Source: JBJHCA01 sp050485785 (GTDB taxonomy: Bacteria > Bacteroidota > Bacteroidia > Chitinophagales > Saprospiraceae). From it: 29,632 nucleotides of DNA. A program made the translations under genes and the position numbers. The first letter of the stretch is position 1; every line of letters starts with the position of its first letter. Where the stretch lies: positions 1 to 29,632 of the forward strand of contig JBJHCA010000040.1 of assembly GCA_050485785.1 (NCBI GenBank), in the 5' to 3' direction. Positions 1 to 7,922 of the stretch are shown here, piece after piece. The notes beneath the pieces were generated by a model, which saw only the letters and a list, made by a program, of their open reading frames with translations, did not search any database and was not told the DNA's origin.

Positions 1-1
1 C

Positions 2-2119
2 ACACCTTTTATCCAGAACGTCCTCAACCTGGACCTGTCTGATACTGATGAGCCGGACCTGGGCCCAATATTAGGCGGGATCATCAAGCGATTCAGGCCT
101 GAGCTGGATGTTTACTACGTAACAGACACTGCCTTGCCGCAACTGAAGGACTCCACCCTCCATCATTTCAAGCGCATTTTTTACCGGATTGAAGATTTCC
201 AGGAACTTCACCTGGCCATTATTCGGGGGATTAAAGAGCGATTTGAAACCCCCTTTTATCATGCACTCAAAGAGTACAGTCAAAAACCTGTTGGTGTTTT
301 TCACGCCATGCCTATATCCAGAGGTAATTCCATTTTTCAGAGCAGGTGGATCAGAGGGTTTGGGAAATTCTACGGCAAAAACCTGTTTCTGGCAGAAACA
401 TCTTCCACTTCCGGTGGTCTCGACTCGTTGCTGCAGCCTACCGGATCGCTGAAAAGGGCTCAGGAAAAAGCCGCCATTGCATACGGAGCACAGCATACCT
501 TTTTTGTGACCAATGGCACTTCCACAGCCAATAAAGTAGTGCAGCAGGCCCTGATACAACCCGGTGATGTGGTACTTATCGACCGCGATTGCCATAAATC
601 CCATCATTACGGTCTCGTGCTTTCCGGAGGTTTCCCGGTATATCTCGATTCTTACCCCATCGAACAATATTCCATGTATGGAGCGGTTCCGCTGGAGCAC
701 ATCCGGAGCAGACTGCTGGAGCTGAAAAAAGCCGGAAGGCTGGATAAAGTAAAAATGCTCTTGCTCACCAATTGCACTTTCGACGGACTGGTATACAACG
801 TGGAAAAAGTAATGGAGGAAGTACTGGCCATCAAAGAGGACATCGTTTTCCTTTGGGATGAAGCCTGGTTTGCCTTTGCAGGGTTTACGTATACATACAA
901 GCAGCGGACTGCCATGTTTACAGCACAGAAACTCTACTGGAAATACCGCACTGCAGAATACCGAACCACCTATAAAAACCATCTTAAAGGCCTGGCTAAA
1001 GGCGAAGTGCCGCGAATTCCCGATCCCGATAAAGTGAAGATCCGGGTTTATTCCACACAGAGTACCCACAAAACCCTGTCCAGCTTCCGGCAGGGTTCCA
1101 TGATCCACATCTGGGATGTAGATTACCGCAGCAAAGTGGCCGACAGCTTTCAGGAAGCATACATGACCCATACTTCCACATCACCCAATTACCAGATTCT
1201 GGCATCGCTCGATGCGGGACGGCGTCAGGTACAGTTTGAAGGCTACGAACTTGTTGAAAAGAGCATCGAAATGGCCATGGTGCTCAGGGCAAAGATCCAT
1301 GACCACCCCAAGCTGAACAGGTTTTTCAAAGTTCTGACCGTCAAGGATTTCATTCCTGATTACTACCGAAAATCGGGCCTGGACGAATATTACACGGATG
1401 AAGGAGGCTGGAATCGCATGGAATATGCCTGGAAGCATGATGAGTTTGTACTGGACCCCACCAAAGTAACCCTCAGTATCGGGCATTCAGGTATAGATGG
1501 CGACACCTTTAAGAACCGGTACCTGATGGATCGCTTCAATATTCAGATCAACAAAACTTCGCGCAATACCGTGTTGTTTATGACCACCATAGGAACAACC
1601 AGAGGAAGTGTGGCGTACTTGCTCAATGCATTGCTCAGAATTGCCGGTGAGCTCGAACTGGAACACAAAGCACTCAATTCCAGAGAAACGGAAATTCTCA
1701 ATTTGCGGATTCAGTCTCTTGTACACAATGTGCCTACCCTGCCCGACTTCAGCAGTTTTCACAGTTCCTTTCAGGCTGTGCCCGGAGTGCCCGGTGGCAA
1801 TATCCGGCAGGCATATTACCTGGCTTACCACGATGACAAATGCGAGTATATTCCGCTGCACGAATGCCTGAAGCTGATGAAAGGCGGCAGACAACTTGTT
1901 TCCACTACTTTTGTTATTCCTTACCCGCCGGGGTTTCCGATTCTGGTCCCCGGTCAGCTCATCAATGAAGGCATTATACGCTTCCTGATTGCCATAGACG
2001 TCAAGGAGATCCACGGCTATCACCCCGAACTGGGCCTTAAAGTATTTAAACAGGTAGTCCTTGACCGGCAAAAAACCATTTCTGCCATGGCGGGCATGCG
2101 CAATAAGAAAAACAGTTAA
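2..2119 (+). CDS. Orn/Lys/Arg decarboxylase-like PLP enzyme (5' end outside window)
   Basis: The frame stays open to the left edge of the window, so the gene begins upstream; a TTG at 134 is not a convincing start because the codons before it read as normal protein. 705 residues are visible. The sequence follows the fold-type I Orn/Lys/Arg decarboxylase major domain: FVTNGTSTANKVV (cofactor phosphate region), DRDCHKSHHYG, a DEAW aspartate contacting the PLP ring, and the Schiff-base lysine in STHKTLSSFRQ (Lys codon 1070-1072). A C-terminal domain with PYPPGFPILVPGQ, typical of the family, follows. The family decarboxylates basic amino acids to polyamine-type amines in the cytosol. The usual TPGHxGG motif is replaced by FHAMPISRGN near 299-328, so the substrate may differ. 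It is the first of three closely spaced genes. Family assignment is firm; substrate is unknown. Confidence 0.85.
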   Translation, partial: TPFIQNVLNLDLSDTDEPDLGPILGGIIKRFRPELDVYYVTDTALPQLKDSTLHHFKRIFYRIEDFQELHLAIIRGIKERFETPFYHALKEYSQKPVGVFHAMPISRGNSIFQSRWIRGFGKFYGKNLFLAETSSTSGGLDSLLQPTGSLKRAQEKAAIAYGAQHTFFVTNGTSTANKVVQQALIQPGDVVLIDRDCHKSHHYGLVLSGGFPVYLDSYPIEQYSMYGAVPLEHIRSRLLELKKAGRLDKVKMLLLTNCTFDGLVYNVEKVMEEVLAIKEDIVFLWDEAWFAFAGFTYTYKQRTAMFTAQKLYWKYRTAEYRTTYKNHLKGLAKGEVPRIPDPDKVKIRVYSTQSTHKTLSSFRQGSMIHIWDVDYRSKVADSFQEAYMTHTSTSPNYQILASLDAGRRQVQFEGYELVEKSIEMAMVLRAKIHDHPKLNRFFKVLTVKDFIPDYYRKSGLDEYYTDEGGWNRMEYAWKHDEFVLDPTKVTLSIGHSGIDGDTFKNRYLMDRFNIQINKTSRNTVLFMTTIGTTRGSVAYLLNALLRIAGELELEHKALNSRETEILNLRIQSLVHNVPTLPDFSSFHSSFQAVPGVPGGNIRQAYYLAYHDDKCEYIPLHECLKLMKGGRQLVSTTFVIPYPPGFPILVPGQLINEGIIRFLIAIDVKEIHGYHPELGLKVFKQVVLDRQKTISAMAGMRNKKNS

Positions 2120-2143
2120 CTCATAAAAGGCAAACTCTTTACC

Positions 2144-3628
2144 ATGACTAAAAAGAAGACTGAAAAACCCCTGCGCGGTATATCTGACATTCGAAGATTC
2201 TTCTTCCGCAACGAAGTTCCCATTTACTTTATCAGCGCTACCAACTTCAATCTGCTGGGTGCAGACGAATGGATCAAGGGCTTTAAGTTTATCTCCTATA
2301 TCGAATGCTTCGACGGCCTGCATCCCAACGTGTTTTCGCCCAAAGAAGAAATGCCCCACGATGAATTTACCGGCATTGAAGATATCAACAACTACATGCT
2401 GGAGCACAAAGAAGTGGTGGATTATATACGATCACGCAAAAAAAACGGCAAGGCAGGCAAAGCACTTTTCCTCATGTTTGATGAAAAAACCGAGGAACTG
2501 GCCAAACGACTGGGGCTGGAAGTTGTGTTCCCCTCTGCCCGGATGCGGAATTTCATGGACAACAAGGTCAATACCAACCGCATTGCTGAAAAAGCCGGTG
2601 TACCCTGCGTTCCCTATGTACTTTCACCTGTAAAAAGCTATGAACATCTTCAGGAAGTGGCCAAGCACCTGGGCAATGACCTCGTGATTCAAACGCCTTA
2701 TGGTGATTCGGGGCATACCACCTTTTTTGTGGCCGGCAAAAGTGACTTCGATAAATATGAAGATGAGATATCCCGCGAGCCGGAAGTGAAGGTCATGAAG
2801 CGCATTAACTGCCGCGGAGCGGCTATTGAAGCCTGTGTAACCCGGCACGGAACCATAGTGGCTCCGCTCATGACGGAACTGGTTGGATTTAAAGAACTCA
2901 CGCCTTATAAAGGCGGCTGGTGCGGCAATGAAATCTATCCTGATGTGTTTAACCGTAACATCCGGCAAAAGGCCAGAAAGTATACCCGCCTGTTTGGCGA
3001 TCAGCTCAGAAAGGAAGGTTACAAGGGCTATTTTGAACTCGACTTCCTCATCGATCAGGACAATGGCCAGATTTACCTCGGTGAGCTCAACCCGCGTATT
3101 ACGGGAGCCAGTTCAATTACCAATCATGCCGTTTTTGCATTGTCTGATGCACCGTTGTTTCTGTTCCACATTCTCGAATGGATGGATGTGCCGCACAACT
3201 ACAGTGTCAAAGCCATTAATGACCGATGGGCCCGTGCCGAAAATATTGACACCTGGAGTCAGTTGGTCATCAAACATACCGAGGATACCGTTGAGTTTGT
3301 CACGGAAGCTCCAAGATCGGGAATCTGGACAATGAAAAAAGATAAAACCGCCGTATTCAGCCGGATGGACACCCACCGCCGGGCAGTGGAATCGGATGAT
3401 GAAGCCTTTTTTCTGCGCATCACCCGCAAAGGTGATTATCTGTACGAAGGCGCAGACATGGGCATATTGGTGATGCGCGGCCGCTTGATGACCGATGAAT
3501 TTAATCTGACACAGCGAGCCAGGGACTGGATCAAAGCCATCAAGGCTCACTATCAGGCACAATCGCCACAAAACGAAAAACTGGTACAGGACAAGATTGC
3601 CCAGATTGCCGGATTTAAAATGATGTAA
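2144..3628 (+). CDS. ATP-grasp ligase (biotin carboxylase-like)
   Basis: 494 residues, ATG start 24 bases after the upstream stop. The fold order is that of an ATP-grasp enzyme: an N-terminal pre-ATP region, a central start DNKVNTNRIAEKAGVP at about 139-154, a nucleotide-binding stretch VIQTPYGDSG at 181-190, and the metal/ATP acidic motif YFELDFLI with ELNPRITGAS (Glu314, Asn316, Arg318). Such enzymes activate a carboxylate as an acyl phosphate and join it to an amine or other nucleophile. The position usually held by an ATP-binding lysine just before the glycine-rich loop appears to be Gln183, which is odd. About 130 C-terminal residues after the core match nothing I recognise. It sits between a decarboxylase-like enzyme and a self-processing amidase/acyltransferase with almost no spacing, so it probably works on the same metabolite. 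True biotin carboxylase activity is unlikely, as no biotin carrier or transferase is nearby. Confidence 0.8.
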   Translation: MTKKKTEKPLRGISDIRRFFFRNEVPIYFISATNFNLLGADEWIKGFKFISYIECFDGLHPNVFSPKEEMPHDEFTGIEDINNYMLEHKEVVDYIRSRKKNGKAGKALFLMFDEKTEELAKRLGLEVVFPSARMRNFMDNKVNTNRIAEKAGVPCVPYVLSPVKSYEHLQEVAKHLGNDLVIQTPYGDSGHTTFFVAGKSDFDKYEDEISREPEVKVMKRINCRGAAIEACVTRHGTIVAPLMTELVGFKELTPYKGGWCGNEIYPDVFNRNIRQKARKYTRLFGDQLRKEGYKGYFELDFLIDQDNGQIYLGELNPRITGASSITNHAVFALSDAPLFLFHILEWMDVPHNYSVKAINDRWARAENIDTWSQLVIKHTEDTVEFVTEAPRSGIWTMKKDKTAVFSRMDTHRRAVESDDEAFFLRITRKGDYLYEGADMGILVMRGRLMTDEFNLTQRARDWIKAIKAHYQAQSPQNEKLVQDKIAQIAGFKMM

Positions 3629-3630
3629 AT

Positions 3631-4623
3631 ATGCTTGTCGCCATTAAATGTATTGCTGAAAGCAAGCCCGGCAAGCAGTGGAAAAAAGTTTTTAACCGAA
3701 CCTGGCCTTACTACAAAAACTGGTTTCTGCAGGAAGGCCTCATGGCCCGTCCGGGTTATCTCAGTTGCCTGGAGGCACTGGATCACTATATGCCCGAACT
3801 GGTGCCGGTTTACGAAGAGCTTTGCAGCCTTGTGGGCGGTGGCGATCTGGCCTCGCGTTACCTGGCATTGTACAATCCACCTCCTTTCATGAGCGGCTGC
3901 ACTCAGGTTGTATGGGTCAACGGTGAACCCATGCTGGTGCGGAACTACGACTATAATCCAAAGTGGTTTGAAGGCGTGATGCTCAAGTCAAACTGGTTGC
4001 AGCCAGTAATTGGCATCAGCGATTGCAACTGGGGAGTTCTGGATGGCATGAACAGCCACGGACTGGCCGTTTCCCTCACTTTTGGCGGCAGCCAGCGAAG
4101 CGGTCGCGGTTTTGGGATACCGCTCATTATCAGGTATTTGCTCGAAACGCAAACAACTGTTGATGGCGCACTTAAAGCGCTGCACCGCCTACCGGTACAC
4201 ATGTCCTACAACCTCCTGCTGCTGGATGCCGGCAATAATTTTGCCACGGTGTACCTTGGCCCCGATCGTACGCCCGGCGTCTATTACACGCAGGTTTGCT
4301 CCAACCACCAGGAGCATATTGAATGGCCTGAATACGCCACGATGACGCAAACCATAGAACGAGAAACCGTTGTCAATCACTACCTTCAGGATGAGCACAT
4401 GACGGCCCGCAAACTCATCAAAAAGTTTCTTCAGCCGCCCCTTCACAATGCCAGATTTGAGCAATCATTCGGCACCTTGTACACCTCGGCCTGGTATCCG
4501 GCTTCAGGCAAAGTTAAGCTGCTCTGGAAGCACAAGGAGGTGGTGCAGTCCTTCGACCATTTTGAAAGTAAAAAAATCATTGCCGGGCTTAAAGATCATT
4601 TCTCGGTGAACCTCACCAAGTAA
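3631..4623 (+). CDS. C45-family autoproteolytic acyltransferase/hydrolase (Ntn hydrolase)
   Basis: 330 residues; the start lies two bases after the preceding stop, so translation is probably coupled. The protein resembles the peptidase C45 / acyl-CoA:6-aminopenicillanate acyltransferase group of N-terminal-nucleophile hydrolases. The expected nucleophile is Cys90 in MSGCTQVVW, followed by the usual MLVRNYDYNP segment (Arg104, Asp107) and by MNSHGLAVSLTFGG with Asn141. Family knowledge predicts self-cleavage just before Cys90, giving a chain of about 89 residues and one of about 241 whose new N-terminus is catalytic. These enzymes cleave or form amide bonds on small molecules. No signal peptide is evident, so a cytosolic role is likely. 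Together with the two upstream genes it forms a decarboxylase, ligase and amidase/acyltransferase set; the substrate is unknown. Confidence 0.8.
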   Translation: MLVAIKCIAESKPGKQWKKVFNRTWPYYKNWFLQEGLMARPGYLSCLEALDHYMPELVPVYEELCSLVGGGDLASRYLALYNPPPFMSGCTQVVWVNGEPMLVRNYDYNPKWFEGVMLKSNWLQPVIGISDCNWGVLDGMNSHGLAVSLTFGGSQRSGRGFGIPLIIRYLLETQTTVDGALKALHRLPVHMSYNLLLLDAGNNFATVYLGPDRTPGVYYTQVCSNHQEHIEWPEYATMTQTIERETVVNHYLQDEHMTARKLIKKFLQPPLHNARFEQSFGTLYTSAWYPASGKVKLLWKHKEVVQSFDHFESKKIIAGLKDHFSVNLTK

Positions 4624-4813
4624 AGTGTTTGCAGGTATATTCCCGGGTGTTTTTTTGGGGATATCTTTTTGTGGGGCTCACATCCGTTCGCCTGTGGCTA
4701 TCGTAAGTCATCAGTTTGGCAGTGTCCGGATTTCGGACTTCGATTTTTTCGGCGGAACACCCTGCCAGTGTGGGATCCGCTTTCCTCAGGACATCTTTCG
4801 ACCCAAATTAACA

Positions 4814-4828
4814 GGGCACGAAGTGCCC
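4814..4828. repeat. Perfect 6-bp inverted repeat with 3-base loop
   Basis: GGGCAC-GAA-GTGCCC is a perfect GC-rich hairpin between the C45 gene and the aldehyde dehydrogenase gene. No T-run follows on the plus strand, so it is not a textbook terminator for the upstream operon. It could still end transcription or be part of a dispersed element. Confidence 0.5.
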
Positions 4829-4942
4829 CAACAAAGAGTGATCAAAAAGAAAAAGAAACACCGCGATTATTAATCCTGAAATGTTGCCTGCGTCGAGAGG
4901 TGTACAGATTTCAGATCATTACGGGCTCTGCGCTCTTTTCAG

Positions 4943-4950
4943 TACTTTTG
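4943..4950 (+). promoter_or_regulatory. Bacteroidota -7 promoter box TACTTTTG
   Basis: An exact match to TAnnTTTG, followed by CAGC, ends 16 bases before the ATG of the aldehyde dehydrogenase. No clear -33 TTG was seen at the expected distance. It implies that the dehydrogenase has its own promoter and a very short leader. Confidence 0.6.
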
Positions 4951-4966
4951 CAGCAAAACAACCGTC

Positions 4967-6325
4967 ATGATTTTTAGCAGTATCAATCCCTATACCCTCA
5001 AAATAGTTGAAGAATACAAAGCGCATTCACCGGAAGAAGTGGAAGCCATTTTGACCCGTGCAGACGAAAGCTTTCAGCACTGGCGGCACGTCCCGTTCTC
5101 AAAGAAAAGTGAAATGATGAACAAGGCAGCGCAGGTGCTCGAGGCCAATGTTGACCGCTATGCTGCCATGATCACCCTGGAAATGGGCAAGCCGCTGCTC
5201 GAATCGCGGGCAGAAGTTAAAAAATGTGCCTGGGTTTGCCGTTACTATGCTGAACACGCCAAAGCCTTTCTCAAACCTGACATCATTAAAACCGATGCAG
5301 ACAGCAGTCTGGTTAAGTACGACCCCATGGGGGCGATTCTGGCTATTATGCCCTGGAATTTTCCTTTCTGGCAGGTTTTTCGCTTTGCTGCACCCACGCT
5401 GATGGCCGGCAATACTGGTATTTTGAAACATGCACCCAATGTGTGCGGCAGTGCCCTGCTTATTGACGAAGTTTTCAGGCATGCCGGATTTCCTGAGGGA
5501 GTGTTTCATCATGTCTTCATCCATCATGATGACACGGAAATGCTGATTGCCCACCCTGGCGTAAGAGCTGTAACGCTTACCGGAAGTGAAAGAGCCGGTA
5601 GTGCTGTGGCTTCTCTGGCAGGCCGTTACCTTAAAAAATCGCTGCTCGAACTGGGCGGTAACAATGCTTTTATCGTGATGGAAGATGCAGATATTGACCG
5701 GGCCGTCAAAGTAGGCCTTACTGCCCGGATGATGAATGCCGGCCAAAGCTGTATTGCTGCCAAGCGCTTTATTGCCGTAGGTAGTGCTTACCGGCCATTT
5801 GTGGACAAGTTTACAGCGGCAGTTCGCGAGTTAAAAACCGGTGACCCCACTGCTCCGGACACCCGCATGGGCCCCCTGGCCCGGGTTGACCTGGCCGAAC
5901 AGCTGCACGATCAACTCAACCGGTCTGTCGATGCCGGTGCTAAGCTGTTGTACGGTGGAGCGGTAAACGGTGCATGCCACCAACCCACCGTTATAGAAAA
6001 CGTTGGCCCCGGTATGCCGGCATTTGATGAAGAAACTTTTGGCCCGCTGGCTGCCATGATCTATGCCGCTAGTACCAATGAAGCCATTGATCTGGCCATT
6101 CAGAGCAAATACGGTCTGGGCGTAAGTATTTTTACGGGCCGGCCCGATGAAGCCATCGATCTGGCCTCCAGATTTCACGATGGTGCCGTATTCATCAATG
6201 AACTGGTCAAATCAGACCCCAGACTGCCTTTTGGCGGCACGCGAAGATCAGGTTACGGTCGCGAACTGGCCCGCGAGGGAATTCTCGAGTTTGTGAATGT
6301 GCAAACTGTCTACATGTCCCGGTAA
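4967..6325 (+). CDS. NAD(P)-dependent succinate-semialdehyde-type aldehyde dehydrogenase
   Basis: 452 residues, full length for the short succinate-semialdehyde dehydrogenase group (E. coli Sad/YneI type). All catalytic landmarks of the superfamily are visible: PWNFPFWQ with Asn131, Lys154 in the cofactor region, LTGSERAG, the general base Glu228 in LLELGGNNAF, and the nucleophile Cys262 in NAGQSCIAAKRF. The C-terminal PFGGTRRSGYGRELAREG is also typical. It oxidises an aldehyde, probably succinate semialdehyde, to the acid in the cytosol. The upstream gap and a private -7 box suggest it is not simply part of the preceding three-gene operon, although an oxidised product of a decarboxylated amine would be a plausible substrate. 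The family is certain; the exact aldehyde is inferred from overall resemblance. Confidence 0.88.
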   Translation: MIFSSINPYTLKIVEEYKAHSPEEVEAILTRADESFQHWRHVPFSKKSEMMNKAAQVLEANVDRYAAMITLEMGKPLLESRAEVKKCAWVCRYYAEHAKAFLKPDIIKTDADSSLVKYDPMGAILAIMPWNFPFWQVFRFAAPTLMAGNTGILKHAPNVCGSALLIDEVFRHAGFPEGVFHHVFIHHDDTEMLIAHPGVRAVTLTGSERAGSAVASLAGRYLKKSLLELGGNNAFIVMEDADIDRAVKVGLTARMMNAGQSCIAAKRFIAVGSAYRPFVDKFTAAVRELKTGDPTAPDTRMGPLARVDLAEQLHDQLNRSVDAGAKLLYGGAVNGACHQPTVIENVGPGMPAFDEETFGPLAAMIYAASTNEAIDLAIQSKYGLGVSIFTGRPDEAIDLASRFHDGAVFINELVKSDPRLPFGGTRRSGYGRELAREGILEFVNVQTVYMSR

Positions 6326-6429
6326 CAGACGTGTAATCTGTTTGTATCATGCTTCTAGCCGCACCGGATTTAACAACCGTGCTGAATACTTGTTACATTA
6401 ACAATACCGGCAATCAACAGCAATGCAGT

Positions 6430-7407
6430 ATGGAGCAGAAAAAAGAGAAGTTCACACCGCGAAACTTATGGTCAGTAACCCGGGAAGCAGCCATCAGCTG
6501 GAATAAGAACGACCCTTACCGACTCAGTGCCGTGGTAGCATACTACGCCATACTGTCACTTCCGGGCTTACTGGTAATCATTATCCATCTGCTCAGTTAC
6601 TTCTGGGCCAACGAACTGATCGAAGGTAAAATTTATCTGGAAATCAAGGACACCATGGGTGCTTCTGCGGCGGATTCCATGCGTACTATTTTTGAAAATG
6701 CCCGAGCAGGGGAAGCCGGCATTATTCCCACTATTATCGGTATCGGTGCACTGGTCTATGGTGCTACCGGTGTTTTTTATCATCTTCAAAAGTCGATGAA
6801 CAAGGTTTGGGATGTGGTATCAAGACCCGAAAGCGGCTTTATAAGATTTTTGATTGACCGTGCCCGCAGCTTTGGTTTTGTGCTTATTCTTGGTTTTCTG
6901 CTGCTCATCAGTTTTGTGGTATCAGCACTGCTGTCGGCACTGCAGGATCAGCTTACAGCCCTGTTGCCGGGCATGGGTTATCATCTCATTCAGCTTGCTG
7001 ACGTATTGATCTCTTTAACCGTGGTTTCCGTGTTGTTTGCGCTGTTTTACAAGTTCATGCCCGATGTGGTACTGCGCTGGCGCAATGTATGGCCCGGAGC
7101 CATCCTGGCCGCCATGCTTTTTGCCCTGGGAAAGGAAATACTCAGTTTCTATTTTGGAGAGGCCAGTCCGGGAAGTGTTTACGGCGCAGCCGGATCCATC
7201 ATTATCATTCTGCTGTGGGTATCTTATTCATGCCTTATCCTGTTTTTTGGCGCTGAATTCACCAAATCCTTTTCCCGGAAATTTGGCTTTGAGGTCAGCC
7301 CCAAAAGTCACGCCATGTATGAAACCGATTATTATAAGGAACTGCTCGACAACAGTATTCCTTCCGATCCTGACCCGGGGGGCAAAAAGAACACTGAAAA
7401 GCTGTAG
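6430..7407 (+). CDS. YihY/virulence factor BrkB family membrane protein
   Basis: 325 residues from the ATG at 6430. The frame also offers an ATG at 6349, but the 27 extra residues are unlike the family, so I prefer MEQKKEKFTPRNLW. The protein has about six membrane segments. Family-typical features are the N-terminal DPYRLSAVVAYYAILSLPGL, the soluble loop with GIGALVYGATGVFYHLQKSMNKVWDV, and the C-terminal PGSVYGAAGSIIIILLWVSY plus LILFFGAEFTKSF. Members are inner-membrane proteins found in most bacteria; their biochemical role is unsettled, and the older ribonuclease BN label is an error. The C-terminal tail is hydrophilic. It follows the aldehyde dehydrogenase by about 100 bases; no functional link is apparent. 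Confidence 0.85.
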   Translation: MEQKKEKFTPRNLWSVTREAAISWNKNDPYRLSAVVAYYAILSLPGLLVIIIHLLSYFWANELIEGKIYLEIKDTMGASAADSMRTIFENARAGEAGIIPTIIGIGALVYGATGVFYHLQKSMNKVWDVVSRPESGFIRFLIDRARSFGFVLILGFLLLISFVVSALLSALQDQLTALLPGMGYHLIQLADVLISLTVVSVLFALFYKFMPDVVLRWRNVWPGAILAAMLFALGKEILSFYFGEASPGSVYGAAGSIIIILLWVSYSCLILFFGAEFTKSFSRKFGFEVSPKSHAMYETDYYKELLDNSIPSDPDPGGKKNTEKL

Positions 7408-7483
7408 TAATCAGCCATGGTAAAGTTTAATCTTGCTATATTGGGCCTGTATTGTTCAATAGAGTCAGGTCAATAAACTTATC

Positions 7484-7798
7484 ATGACTACATCTCAATC
7501 TTTTAACATCGCTTTACTGGCATTGCTGGCTTTTGCACTTACCCTGAGTTCATGTATGACCACACGCACCAGCGTTGGCGCCTTCCAGGAAATGGAAGGG
7601 TCGTCATATACTTATGCCCAGGGCAAGCAACTTTGGCTGTTCTGGGGGTTGATTCCACTGGGGCGTACCAATGTCAACACCCCCGCAGATGGAAACTGTG
7701 AAGTCATTACCCGGTACACTTTTGGGGATTTCCTCATCAGTGGCATTACCGGTGGAATTATAACCAGTTACACCATCAGAGTAAAAGCCAAACGCTGA
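7484..7798 (+). CDS. Bor-like small lipoprotein
   Basis: 104 residues. The N-terminus has a short polar start, a hydrophobic run and the lipobox LSSC with Cys24, so it is predicted to be lipidated and anchored in the envelope. The mature part carries a pattern like the phage lambda Bor/Iss family: a hydrophobic WLFWGLIPLG segment, an N-terminal part of the second half with a single Cys in DGNCEVITRYTFGDF, then a glycine-rich hydrophobic segment ISGITGGIITSYTIRV. Bor family proteins are outer-membrane lipoproteins linked to serum resistance in enterics; in Bacteroidota the role is unknown. The start is preceded by a weak promoter-like TATATTGG at about 7437-7444. Lipoprotein status is strong, the Bor match moderate. 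Confidence 0.65.
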   Translation: MTTSQSFNIALLALLAFALTLSSCMTTRTSVGAFQEMEGSSYTYAQGKQLWLFWGLIPLGRTNVNTPADGNCEVITRYTFGDFLISGITGGIITSYTIRVKAKR

Positions 7799-7922
7799 TA
7801 TTGGAGTATTTCGGTATTCAGCGTGCCTGCCTTTTTCGCTGCTGTAATCAAGTATGCTTTAAAGGCTGGTAGTGGTATGTCTCTTTGTTGAGCAGCGTTG
7901 CGGCTTAGTGGCCACTGTAGAA

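Larger units (their letters stand above)
4624..4966. other. 343-base intergenic region, no convincing gene
   Basis: Two short plus-strand frames cross this stretch, but neither resembles a protein. It holds several small hyphenated palindromes (TCCG-CGGA near 4728, CGGA/ACAC pairing with GTGT/TCCG at about 4755-4791, and the hairpin at 4814-4828), an A-rich tract at about 4842-4860, and a -7 promoter box close to the downstream gene. On the minus strand the A-rich tract reads as a C/T-rich run next to the hairpin. The arrangement reminds me of non-coding elements dispersed in some Bacteroidota genomes, but this cannot be tested here. Confidence 0.5.

Noticed and set aside
71..1171. A 366-codon open frame on the minus strand opposite the decarboxylase gene
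   Set aside because: The plus strand in the same place encodes a clear PLP enzyme with catalytic motifs; the antisense product resembles nothing and has no promoter.
1487..2407. A 306-codon minus-strand open frame across the junction of the first two genes
   Set aside because: It spans the end of one recognised gene and the start of the next on the other strand, and its product looks like antisense reading.
4625..4977. Two short plus-strand frames in the gap before the aldehyde dehydrogenase
   Set aside because: Their products are unlike any protein I know, they overlap each other, and one runs into the promoter and start of the next gene.
6349..6429. 27-residue N-terminal extension of the YihY/BrkB protein
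   Set aside because: The extra residues show no membrane or family pattern, while the ATG at 6430 begins a normal hydrophilic N-terminus.
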